Positions 7,220 to 14,512 of a DNA stretch of 36,956 nt are shown piece after piece; position 1 is the first letter of the stretch; the number at the start of each line of letters is the position of its first letter. The translations under genes and the position numbers were made by a program. Where the stretch lies: contig JBCDDH010000030.1 in NCBI GenBank assembly GCA_039180415.1, positions 1 to 36,956 on the forward strand. The letters run 5' to 3'. Source of the DNA: CAZIXN01 sp039180415. GTDB taxonomy: Bacteria > Planctomycetota > Phycisphaerae > Phycisphaerales > Phycisphaeraceae. Under the pieces are notes generated by a model, which did not search any database, was not told the DNA's origin, and saw only the letters and a list, made by a program, of their open reading frames with translations.

Positions 7220-8014
7220 ATGCGTGCTTACCTCGACCTGTTGCGGACGATCCTGGATCAAGGCGTGGACAAGGCCGACCGCACGGGCACGGGTACGCGG
7301 TCGATCTTCGGTCACCAGATGCGGTTCGACCTGAGCGACGGCTTCCCGCTGGTGACCACGAAGAAGCTGCATCTGCGGTCGATCATCCACGAGCTGCTGT
7401 GGTTTCTCCGGGGCGAGACGAACATCGCGTACCTCAAGGAGCACGGCGTGCGGATCTGGGACGAGTGGGCCGACGAGCACGGCGAGCTCGGGCCGGTCTA
7501 CGGCAAGCAGTGGCGTAGTTGGGGTTGCGCCGACGGTACGACCGTGGACCAGATTTCGCGGGTCGTCGAGCAGGTCCGGACGAACCCGGACTCGCGGCGT
7601 TTGATCGTCAGCGCATGGAACGTCGGGCAGATCGAAGCGATGGCGTTGCCGCCGTGCCACTGCTTGTTTCAGTTCTACGTCGCGGAGGGCCGGCTGAGTT
7701 GTCAGCTCTATCAGCGGTCGGCGGACGTGTTTCTTGGCGTGCCGTTCAACATCGCGAGTTACGCATTGCTGACCATGATGATCGCACAAGTCACGGGGCT
7801 GAGGCCGGGCACGTTCGTGCACACGCTCGGCGACGCCCATTTGTACGCGAACCACTTCGAGCAGGCCCGGGAGCAGCTGCGGCGCAAGCCGCGATCGCGG
7901 CCGACGATGAAGCTCAACCCGGAGGTGAACGATCTTTTCGCGTTCACGTACGAGGATTTTGAGTTGGTCGGCTACGACCCGCACCCGCACATCAAGGCCG
8001 CCGTCGCGGTGTGA
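7220..8014 (+). CDS. thyA: thymidylate synthase ThyA
   Basis: Methylates dUMP to dTMP with methylene-tetrahydrofolate, producing dihydrofolate. The protein is 264 residues, the same length as E. coli ThyA. The catalytic Cys is at 146 in ALPPCHC, Arg21 is in RTGTGT, and the QRSADVFLGVPFN dUMP-binding segment is intact. ATG 7220 is chosen by family length and by the -10 box 6 nt upstream; the longer frame from 7133 overlaps the divergent gene. folA follows after 36 nt, so dihydrofolate producer and consumer are adjacent. Confidence 0.97.
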   Translation: MRAYLDLLRTILDQGVDKADRTGTGTRSIFGHQMRFDLSDGFPLVTTKKLHLRSIIHELLWFLRGETNIAYLKEHGVRIWDEWADEHGELGPVYGKQWRSWGCADGTTVDQISRVVEQVRTNPDSRRLIVSAWNVGQIEAMALPPCHCLFQFYVAEGRLSCQLYQRSADVFLGVPFNIASYALLTMMIAQVTGLRPGTFVHTLGDAHLYANHFEQAREQLRRKPRSRPTMKLNPEVNDLFAFTYEDFELVGYDPHPHIKAAVAV

Positions 8015-8037
8015 ACCAGGCGGGTGGGCGATTGACC

Positions 8038-8043
8038 TAGGCT
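8038..8043 (+). promoter_or_regulatory. -10 element of a probable leaderless promoter (folA)
   Basis: TAGGCT, then 7 nt (GCGGGCC), then ATG 8051. TTGACC directly abuts it upstream and is too close to serve as its -35. It implies folA can be transcribed separately from thyA. Confidence 0.45.
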
Positions 8044-8050
8044 GCGGGCC

Positions 8051-8560
8051 ATGACGCTTGCCCTGATCTACGCACGTTCTGAAAACCACTGCATCGGCGC
8101 AGACGGCGGGTTGCCGTGGCGCTTGCCTGACGAGTTTCGGCATTTCAAGCGGACGACGATGGGGAGCCCGATTTTGATGGGGCGTCGGACGTACGAGGAC
8201 CACGAAGGCGTGCTGCCGGGGCGGACGAACGTTGTGTTGACGCGGCGGCCGGACTTCCACGCGGCAGAGGGCGTCTTGATCGGCCGGGACCTGGACGCGG
8301 CGTTGACTGAGTTCGCCCCCGGAGGCGAGACGAACCCGGGCGGGGTGGTCTTCGTGATCGGCGGGGCGGGCCTGCTCGTCGAGGCGTTTGCGAAGGCGGA
8401 CCGCGTGTACGAAACGGTGGTGCACGGTACGTTCGAAGGCGATACGTTCCTTGAGCCGTTCGATTTTTCGGGCTGGACCGCGACGACGCTTGAAGAACAT
8501 CCGGCCGACGAAAGGCACAGCCACGCGTACACGGCGACGCGGTACGACCGGGTTCGGTAA
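8051..8560 (+). CDS. folA: dihydrofolate reductase
   Basis: Reduces dihydrofolate to tetrahydrofolate with NADPH. The 169-residue protein carries the NADPH/folate core IGADGGLPWRLPDEF, with the catalytic acid Asp27 in the E. coli-equivalent position, then MGRRTYE, VVLTRR and VFVIGGAGLL (the nucleotide-binding GG). It is full length. It follows thyA, as is common for this enzyme pair, and has its own -10-like box. Confidence 0.95.
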   Translation: MTLALIYARSENHCIGADGGLPWRLPDEFRHFKRTTMGSPILMGRRTYEDHEGVLPGRTNVVLTRRPDFHAAEGVLIGRDLDAALTEFAPGGETNPGGVVFVIGGAGLLVEAFAKADRVYETVVHGTFEGDTFLEPFDFSGWTATTLEEHPADERHSHAYTATRYDRVR

Positions 8561-8608
8561 TGCTCGCCGAAGCTCCAACGGCGAACGGATCGCGTCGATT
8601 TTTCCGGT

Positions 8609-9388
8609 ATGTACGGGTCGAATCGCAACCCGACCTATAGCGATGCGGCGCTGTTAGAGCAGCAACGGAGGAACGTCGCCTGGGCGGTGCTCGCCTTCGT
8701 GTCGGTCGTCGCGATCGGCACGGTGGGGTTATGTATCTCGAAGAACACTGGAGCGCGTGGGACGCGCTGTACTTCACGCTGATCACGATCACGACCGTGG
8801 GCTACGAGGACTACGGCGTGGACGGCAAGGGCGAAGTGTTCGCCCTGTTTCTGCTTCTGGCGGGGATCGGTACCTGTGCGTACGCGTTCAGCCAGGTGGT
8901 GCAGTTGGCCGTGAGCAAACGCTTGAATTGGAGTGTCCGTATGGAACGCCACATCGCCGCGCTGTCGGATCACTTTGTCGTGTGCGGGGCCGGCCGGGTC
9001 GGCCGCGCGATCTGCGAACGCTTCGCGGAGCCAGGCCAACCCGTGGTGGTGGTGGACCCCGACGACTCGCGCTGCGAGTGGGCGCGGCAGCGGGGGCACT
9101 TCGTGGTACAGGGAGACGCGGGCAAAGACGAGACGCTGCCGCGAGCCAATGTCGAGAAGTGTCGCGGGCTGGTGGCGTGTACCGCGACCGAGAACGAGAG
9201 CCTGGTGATTACGCTGACCGCCCGGTCGCAGCACCCAGACTGTGCGATCATCGCGCGGTGCGACCACGAAGACGCCGCGGCGGAGTTCACGCGGGCCGGG
9301 GCGACGCGGGTGGTGGCCCCGGCGCTGTATAGCGGCGGGCACGCTGGACGCGTTGGCCCGAGTGCGGACCCTGGCCGCGGCCGCGTGA
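8609..9388 (+). pseudogene. two-helix potassium channel with TrkA-N domain, interrupted by two frameshifts
   Basis: Reads as an Ion_trans_2 pore followed by a Rossmann TrkA-N (RCK) domain. The N-terminus and first transmembrane helix (about VAWAVLAFVSVVAIGTVGL) are in the frame of ATG 8609. The pore helix, filter TTVGYED, second helix and TrkA-N domain (VVCGAGRVGRAI) are in a different frame that opens at 8731. The shift falls around GTGGGGTTATG (8723-8733). Near 9337-9341 the frame returns, giving a short tail ending in TGA at 9386-9388. The changes are -1 then +1. Without the second shift the frame would run to 9825 across the tRNA and into the next gene. This may be a decayed gene or sequencing error. 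The filter has Glu where the last Gly of GYG is usual. Confidence 0.65.
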
Positions 9389-9433
9389 CGATTCGCGGGA
9401 CCCACGTCGGGTTGGGTTATGCTTGCGGCCCGC

Positions 9434-9507
9434 GGGCGATTAGCTCAGTTGGCCAGAGCGTTCGGTTTACACCCGAAAGGTCCTCGGTTCGAGCCCGAGA
9501 TCGCCCA
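9434..9507 (+). tRNA. tRNA-Val (anticodon TAC)
   Basis: The 74-nt cloverleaf folds by eye: acceptor GGGCGAT/ATCGCCC, D stem GCTC/GAGC, anticodon stem TTCGG/CCGAA with loop TTTACAC, and T arm CTCGG-TTCGAGC-CCGAG. Anticodon TAC reads GTA and related valine codons. The discriminator is A and CCA is not encoded. TATGCT at 9418-9423, 10 nt upstream, is a plausible -10 box. Confidence 0.97.
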
Positions 9508-9525
9508 TTGGCCTTGCGTGGGTTT

Positions 9526-10851
9526 TCATTCTTCCGGCTGTGGGTCGAGGACCAGCAGCGGCAAGTTCGCGGTGGCGGCGCCGCCGTGACCGTCGCGGAC
9601 GTAAGCGAATATGCGGTAAGCCCCGGGCGCTTCGGGCATTCGGAGCGTGGCGTGGTCGAGCTCGGCTTCGATCACGGCGCTGGGGTACTCGGCGACGCGG
9701 GGTTCGGCGTCGCCGCCCAGGCGGTACTCCGAAGCTTCGGACTTGAGCCGCCAGGAAACCTGCAACGGGTCGCCTTCGGGGTCACGGGCTTGGAGTTCGA
9801 CTTTCAGGGTCGCGCCCGGTTGTAGGCGGACCGGGCCGCGTGGCGTCAGCGGTTCGACGGTGGGCACGGCGTTGTCGGGGTCGGTGCCGCTCCAGAGTTC
9901 TTGCATCGTGTCGACCGAGCCGAGCCGTTCGCCGAAGGGCAGGAACATGCCGAACCACGTCGCGGTGGCTTCCTGTTTTTCGCCCCAGAGGAAGATGAAC
10001 GACCCGAGCGATAGGCCGCCGCGTTCGGACTCGACGCCGCCGAGGTACGAGCTGCGGTAGAACTCGGCCTTTTGCGTGCTGGTGGGTTCGATGACGGCAC
10101 CCCATTCGGTTTTACCGACCTCCCACGTGCCGAGGGGGCCAAACTCGGTAATCATGTAGGGCTTCGTGCCGCCGGCTTCGCGGTAGCGCTGAGGGATGCT
10201 GCTGGCGCCGCCGTAGCTGTTGATGCCGACGATGTCGATGTCGGGGCAACGCTCGTGGACCATCGGGATGCGTTGGCCGCCGACTTCCGTGATGGTGGTC
10301 ATCGCGGGGCGGGCGGGGTCGAGTTGCTTGACCATGGCGGCGAGCTGTTGGACGTGATCCCAGATGCGGGTGTCGTCGCCTTCCCCGAAGCCTTCCATTT
10401 CGTTGCCCAAGCCCCAGAGCAGGACGGCGGGGTGATGCCGGTAGGCGAGCACGGCCTCTCGGACCATGGCGGTTTGCTCGGCGAGCGCTTCGGGGTCGCC
10501 GTAATCGAAGCCGTGGCGCTCGTGTTCGAGCCAAAGCCCCACGGCGACGGTGAGCCCGCGGGCGTGGGCGGCGTCGAGAAGGTCCATCGTTTCGGGCCCG
10601 ACGCCCCAAGTACGGATGGTGTTGCCGCCGGCGGCGACAAGTTGAGCCAAGTGGTCCTGCCCGCCGGCCCCGAGGACGAAGTAGGGCTCGCCGTCACGGG
10701 TGAGGGTGTAACCGGTTTCGGCGTCGCCGGCGACGGCGACGGCGGGAGTCTGCGCCGGAGGCAAGTGTGGAGCGGTCGGGTCGGCGGCAGCGTGGCTAGC
10801 GGCGATGAGCAAGGCGGTAGCGCAATAACCGGGACGGGTTCGCTTGAACAT
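9526..10851 (-). CDS. exported glycoside hydrolase of clan GH-A (GH2-type TIM barrel)
   Basis: Predicted secreted retaining glycosidase; the substrate is unknown. The 441-residue protein has a signal peptide (basic start, hydrophobic ATALLIAA, likely cleavage after the AAA near 21-23). A TIM barrel follows with GGNTIRTWG, the acid/base Glu151 in GLGNE and the nucleophile Glu236 in MITEFGPLG, the usual clan GH-A pair. The last ~95 residues form a beta-sandwich-like module (ARDPEGDPLQVSW, AYVRDGHGG). ATG 10851 is chosen because the signal peptide starts there; the longer frame enters the lacI promoter. A LacI-type operator lies upstream, next to the divergent regulator that probably controls it. 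Confidence 0.88.
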   Translation of the reverse strand: MFKRTRPGYCATALLIAASHAAADPTAPHLPPAQTPAVAVAGDAETGYTLTRDGEPYFVLGAGGQDHLAQLVAAGGNTIRTWGVGPETMDLLDAAHARGLTVAVGLWLEHERHGFDYGDPEALAEQTAMVREAVLAYRHHPAVLLWGLGNEMEGFGEGDDTRIWDHVQQLAAMVKQLDPARPAMTTITEVGGQRIPMVHERCPDIDIVGINSYGGASSIPQRYREAGGTKPYMITEFGPLGTWEVGKTEWGAVIEPTSTQKAEFYRSSYLGGVESERGGLSLGSFIFLWGEKQEATATWFGMFLPFGERLGSVDTMQELWSGTDPDNAVPTVEPLTPRGPVRLQPGATLKVELQARDPEGDPLQVSWRLKSEASEYRLGGDAEPRVAEYPSAVIEAELDHATLRMPEAPGAYRIFAYVRDGHGGAATANLPLLVLDPQPEE

Positions 10852-10894
10852 GGATTGCCTTTCGAGAGGAGGAGACGCGTGAGATGCTTGATCG

Positions 10895-10900
10895 GAGTAT
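10895..10900 (-). promoter_or_regulatory. -10 element of the GH-A hydrolase promoter
   Basis: TATACT on the minus strand, a near-consensus -10, with about 43 nt from it to the ATG at 10851. TTACAG 18 nt upstream is a weak -35 candidate. The operator-like palindrome at 10904-10916 falls in the spacer. Confidence 0.5.
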
Positions 10901-10903
10901 ACA

Positions 10904-10916
10904 TGAAACTGTTTCA
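10904..10916. promoter_or_regulatory. LacI-family operator-like palindrome
   Basis: TGAAAC-T-GTTTCA is a perfect inverted repeat around one central base, in the size range of LacI/GalR operators. It lies just upstream of the TATACT -10 of the hydrolase gene and 56 bp from the lacI-family start. Occupancy would block hydrolase transcription. I saw no second copy in the window. Confidence 0.6.
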
Positions 10917-10958
10917 CTTCTGTAACACCGGTCGCCGGCTCGGGGTTTTCCCGGCCTT

Positions 10959-10964
10959 TACAGT
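10959..10964 (+). promoter_or_regulatory. -10 element of a probable leaderless promoter (LacI-family gene)
   Basis: TACAGT, then 7 nt (GTGGCAC), then ATG 10972. No Shine-Dalgarno sequence is present. Confidence 0.5.
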
Positions 10965-10971
10965 GTGGCAC

Positions 10972-11973
10972 ATGTCCAGTGTCCGTGAGATCGCGCAACA
11001 GGCTGGCGTGTCCATCACCACCGTGTCGCGGGTGCTCAACAACCACCCGCGCGTGAGCGACGAGGTGCGCAAGCGGGTACTCGAGGTCGCGAATCGAGAG
11101 CGGTATCAGCCGACGGTGGGGCGGCGGTCCACGGTGAATATCGCTTTGCTCTATACCGGGGCGATGGCGGTGGGATCGGCGTTCGACGCGGCGCTGATGG
11201 AGGGCATGACCTCGGGCATGGAGGAGTTCGGCTACGACCTGATGGTGCTCGAAGGCAACCGCGTGCGACAGGAGGACGAAACGTTCTCGCAGGTTTTTTT
11301 ACGCAAAGGCATCCGCGGCGTCATCCTCCGCTCGGGCGTGGCTTCGCGGCAGCCGGCCTTGGAGATCGCCGCAGAAGGGTTCCCCGCGGTGGTGCTGGGG
11401 GACCGCTTCGAGCATCCGACCCTGCGGTTCGTCGGGGCCGACTCAACCGCGGCGAGCGTGCAGGCGATCGAACACCTGATCGACCTGGGCCACCGCGACA
11501 TCGGCGTGGTCACCAACGTCGAAGACGACTGCGACCACCTCGACCGCCTGCGCGGTTACCACGAAGCGATGGATGCTGCGGGGCTGGATCACGACGCGTC
11601 GCGCATCTTCCGCACCCCCGCCCACCGCGTCGGCGGCGAAGCGTTCATGAACCGGTTCGTCACAATGCCCGACCGGCCCACGGCGTTGTATTTCGTCGAT
11701 CCGATCGCCGGGTTCGCCGCGCTTAATCGCGCCCAGACGCTCGGCCTGAGCATCCCCGGCGACCTGTCGATCGTGGGCTTCGACGACCACGAGTGGCGGT
11801 TCCTCGCTCGGCCGAAGCTCACCGCGGTTTGCCAGGACGCGATCGCCCTAGGACGTTCGGCGTTCGAGATGCTCAACCAGCTCATCGAGCACCCCGACCG
11901 CCCGACCCCGGCTTCCACCAAGTCCGCCTGGCTCGAGGTGCACGGCTCGACCGGGCCGCCACGCCGGGGTTGA
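10972..11973 (+). CDS. LacI/GalR-family transcriptional regulator
   Basis: Sugar-responsive DNA-binding regulator. The 333-residue protein has the N-terminal helix-turn-helix (VREIAQQAGVSITTVSRVLN, residues 4-23) with the hinge region to about 60, then a periplasmic-binding-protein-like effector domain with typical landmarks (GVILRSG, HRDIGVV, LSIVGFDDHEW). It lies between and divergent from an exported hydrolase and upstream of the disaccharide cluster, so its inducer is probably a sugar from that pathway. The operator at 10904-10916 suggests control of the hydrolase and perhaps itself. The start is ATG 10972; the frame is open further upstream but overlaps the hydrolase. Confidence 0.95.
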   Translation: MSSVREIAQQAGVSITTVSRVLNNHPRVSDEVRKRVLEVANRERYQPTVGRRSTVNIALLYTGAMAVGSAFDAALMEGMTSGMEEFGYDLMVLEGNRVRQEDETFSQVFLRKGIRGVILRSGVASRQPALEIAAEGFPAVVLGDRFEHPTLRFVGADSTAASVQAIEHLIDLGHRDIGVVTNVEDDCDHLDRLRGYHEAMDAAGLDHDASRIFRTPAHRVGGEAFMNRFVTMPDRPTALYFVDPIAGFAALNRAQTLGLSIPGDLSIVGFDDHEWRFLARPKLTAVCQDAIALGRSAFEMLNQLIEHPDRPTPASTKSAWLEVHGSTGPPRRG

Positions 11974-12016
11974 CGCGGCACGGCACCGCGCACTTGGGGT
12001 GGCCGGTCGAATGTCC

Positions 12017-12022
12017 TAGTCT
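12017..12022 (+). promoter_or_regulatory. -10 element of a probable leaderless promoter (GH32-like gene)
   Basis: TAGTCT, 6 nt (GGGAAG), then ATG 12029. TTGGGG at 11994-11999 gives a -35 candidate with 17-nt spacing. GGAAG is too close to the ATG to be a good ribosome site. This would drive the whole disaccharide cluster. Confidence 0.55.
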
Positions 12023-12028
12023 GGGAAG

Positions 12029-13681
12029 ATGTACGCGTCCCACGGCTTCCTGCGTTCGGACATCGGCGACGTCGACGTCGTCTACCACGACGGCCTGTTC
12101 CATCTGTTCCATCTGGTGCTGCCGAATCACGACTTCATCGCCCACGCCACGAGCGAAGACGGCCTGAATTGGACGCGGGTCAAGAACGCGCTGTTCGTCG
12201 ATGACCCGGGCACGTGGGACGACGACATGCTTTGGACGATGCACGTCTCGCCGGACCCCGACGAGCAAGGCCGGTGGCGGATGTTCTACACCGGCTTGTC
12301 GCGCCACGAACTAGGCCGGGTGCAGCGGATCGGGTTGGCGTGTTCGTACGACCTGATGAACTGGGAGCGATGCCACGCGGGCGATTACCCGTTGGAGGTG
12401 CCCGGGCCGTATTACGAATCGAGCGTGAACGAGGGGCGCAGCTGGGTGAGCTTCCGCGATCCGTATTTTTTTACGGACGGGAAGGATCGGCGGTGGCTGC
12501 TGTTTTCGGGTCGCGTGAAGGACGGCCCGGTGGTGCGTCGCGGATGTGTGGGGCTGGCGAAAGAGGTGTCGCCGAATCGCTTCGAGTTTGCGCCGCCGTT
12601 GTACCGGCCGGGGCTATACGACGACGTGGAAGTGCCCGTGCTGTTCGAACTCGACGGCAAGCACTTTCTCATGGGGTCGATCCGCGAAGACACGAAGGTC
12701 CACTATTGGTACGCCGACCCTGATTCGGGCCCGGAAGGTCCTTTCCACAACTACTTCGACAACGTGCTGCTGCCCAAGGGCAATTACGCGGCGCGGATCT
12801 GCCGCAGCAACGGCGACTGGTTGCTTTTCAACTTCTTCGCCAAAACCGAGAGCCACGCCGGTCAGCCGATCGTGCGGAAGCTGTTGCCGCCGCCGAAACG
12901 CCTGGTTACGGATTCGACGGGGCGGCTGTGCATGAAGAGTTTCGGTGGGTTCGATCGGCAAGTACTCAAGCAGGAGCCGATCCCGCCGGTGGAACACTGG
13001 GACCGCTTGCTCGCCAACCCGCACGCGCAGGTAAGCGTGGGCACGGTAGCGGGCGAGGGCTCGCTGAGCTGCCAAAGCGGTTACGAGGCGTTCCTGCTCC
13101 CGGGAATACACGAACATTTCCGGATGCGAGCGACGATCGGTTTGGACGGCCACGGCAAATGCGGCATGGTGCTGCGGGCGGACGCGCAGGCCGATGGGTA
13201 TTACCTCTCGCTGGACCTGATCAAGGGCGTAGCGCAGCTGCGGGCGTGGGGCGAGAACCGCACGCACCACGCGTTCGACCACGCGTTCAAATACACGCAG
13301 TTGCAGGCCGGATACTTCATTAGCGACGCCAAGGGGCCGTGGCAGATCGAGGTCGTGTCGTACGGCGTGTACCTCGAGGTGTCGATCGACGGGTACGTGC
13401 TGCTGACGCTGGCGGACGACACCTACGCGAAGGGGCGCATCGGGTTTTACGCCGAGAGCGCGACGCTGCACCTGGAAGGTCTCCAACTGGAGACACTCGA
13501 CGCGCCGCGGCCGGAATCGACCGGCGGGACGCTATGCAGCTCGGCGGCGGAGGCGGTGGCGGACGAGCAGGCGATGGCCTTCGGTCGTGAGTCTGACCCG
13601 TCCGGGACGACGGGCCAAGTGCCCGGGACCGGACCGGTCCCCGAGCCGTCGGTTCGGATGAAACCCGAGGGCTTCCCTTGA
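12029..13681 (+). CDS. GH32/GH43-superfamily beta-propeller glycosidase with C-terminal beta-sandwich
   Basis: Predicted intracellular furanosidase, possibly acting on fructosides such as sucrose or mannosylfructose. The 550-residue protein has no signal peptide. The five-bladed propeller shows an early GDVDVVYHDG strand (candidate nucleophile Asp near 14-16), the FRDP motif (143-145 are RDP) and Glu201 in VEVPVLFEL as a candidate acid/base, in the order of GH32/68 enzymes. A GH32-like or concanavalin-type sandwich follows from about 345 to 490, with a disordered tail. Its TGA overlaps the TTG start of the phosphatase gene by 4 nt, so the two are translationally coupled. Clustering with a disaccharide-phosphate synthase, phosphatase and sugar kinase supports the substrate guess. 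Confidence 0.82.
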   Translation: MYASHGFLRSDIGDVDVVYHDGLFHLFHLVLPNHDFIAHATSEDGLNWTRVKNALFVDDPGTWDDDMLWTMHVSPDPDEQGRWRMFYTGLSRHELGRVQRIGLACSYDLMNWERCHAGDYPLEVPGPYYESSVNEGRSWVSFRDPYFFTDGKDRRWLLFSGRVKDGPVVRRGCVGLAKEVSPNRFEFAPPLYRPGLYDDVEVPVLFELDGKHFLMGSIREDTKVHYWYADPDSGPEGPFHNYFDNVLLPKGNYAARICRSNGDWLLFNFFAKTESHAGQPIVRKLLPPPKRLVTDSTGRLCMKSFGGFDRQVLKQEPIPPVEHWDRLLANPHAQVSVGTVAGEGSLSCQSGYEAFLLPGIHEHFRMRATIGLDGHGKCGMVLRADAQADGYYLSLDLIKGVAQLRAWGENRTHHAFDHAFKYTQLQAGYFISDAKGPWQIEVVSYGVYLEVSIDGYVLLTLADDTYAKGRIGFYAESATLHLEGLQLETLDAPRPESTGGTLCSSAAEAVADEQAMAFGRESDPSGTTGQVPGTGPVPEPSVRMKPEGFP

Positions 13682-14406
13682 GCGGCCCGTTCTGGCTGCT
13701 GGTGAGCGACGTGGACGACACGCTGACCGGAGACGGCGCGGCGTTGGCCGAGTTGGCCGACGCGTTGACGCGGCACGCGGACACGGTGGCGGTCGCGCTA
13801 AATTCGAGCCGGCCTTGGGCGAGCGTGGAACGCACCGTGCGCGAAGGGTTCCCGGTGAATTTCCCGATCGCCGCGACCGTCACGGCGATGGGGACCGAGA
13901 TGCGGATCGGCGGGCGGCCGTGCGAAGCGTGGGGGGAGCACCTCGGCGATTGGCCGCGCGACCGTGTCGTCGAAGCCGTGACGGGCTTGGGCCACGCGCC
14001 CCACGCCAACGAGTTTCAGACGCCGCGCAAGGCCAGCTTTGCGGTGCCTCCAGAAGCTCAAGGCCGGGTCTGCGACGCGTTGCGGCGAGCCGGATTGCCG
14101 GTGCGGATCATCGCCTCCGGGATCGACGACTTCGACGTCCTGCCGCCCGGTGCGGGTAAGGGCGAGGCAACGAGTTTCCTGCACGCGCAGCTCGAAAAAC
14201 AATGTGGTCACGTCTTCAACCTCGTGGTGGCCGGCGACTCCGCGAACGATCTGGCGATGTTCCAAGCCGCGCCACGGGCGATCGCGGTGGGCAACGCCCG
14301 GGCCGAACTGCTCGACGCGATGCCCGGTGAGACGTCGTACCACGCCCGGGCTCGGCACGCCGCGGGGGTGCTGGAAGGCCTGCGGCACTTCGGCGTGCTC
14401 GTCTAA
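13678..14406 (+). CDS. HAD-superfamily sugar-phosphate phosphatase (sucrose/mannosylfructose-phosphate phosphatase type)
   Basis: Predicted to remove phosphate from a disaccharide phosphate made by the downstream synthase. The 242-residue protein has HAD motif I SDVDDTL (nucleophile D11, acid D13), motif II NSSRP, Lys in TPRKASF, motif III/IV GDSANDLAMF and a Cof-type cap. This fits the S6PP family. The TTG at 13678 is chosen because it sits in TTGA overlapping the previous stop and preserves the hydrophobic strand before motif I; a GTG at 13702 would remove that strand. Exact substrate (sucrose-6F-phosphate or mannosylfructose-6-phosphate) is inferred from the neighbour. Confidence 0.85.
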   Translation: MSGPFWLLVSDVDDTLTGDGAALAELADALTRHADTVAVALNSSRPWASVERTVREGFPVNFPIAATVTAMGTEMRIGGRPCEAWGEHLGDWPRDRVVEAVTGLGHAPHANEFQTPRKASFAVPPEAQGRVCDALRRAGLPVRIIASGIDDFDVLPPGAGKGEATSFLHAQLEKQCGHVFNLVVAGDSANDLAMFQAAPRAIAVGNARAELLDAMPGETSYHARARHAAGVLEGLRHFGVLV

Positions 14407-14464
14407 ACCTCGCGAGATGAGCGGGGTTTCTCCGGGGGCGGCTGGCGAGCATGCACAAAATGCC

Positions 14465-14485
14465 TATGTTCGAGGAAAGGCCTCG
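14465..14485 (+). promoter_or_regulatory. possible internal promoter and leader hairpin before mfpsA
   Basis: TATGTT (14465-14470) could be a -10 box. It is followed by a 5-bp hairpin CGAGG-AAAGG-CCTCG (14471-14485), then GAGGA at 14501-14505. The 106-nt gap between the phosphatase and synthase genes is the largest in this cluster. No clear -35 is seen. Confidence 0.25.
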
Positions 14486-14512
14486 CACACCTCGCCACGA
14501 GAGGAAGCCCCC

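Noticed and set aside
8731..9825. One long plus-strand open frame covering the channel pore, the tRNA and beyond
   Set aside because: It runs through tRNA-Val and antisense to the hydrolase gene; the true channel tail is recovered in another frame ending at 9388.
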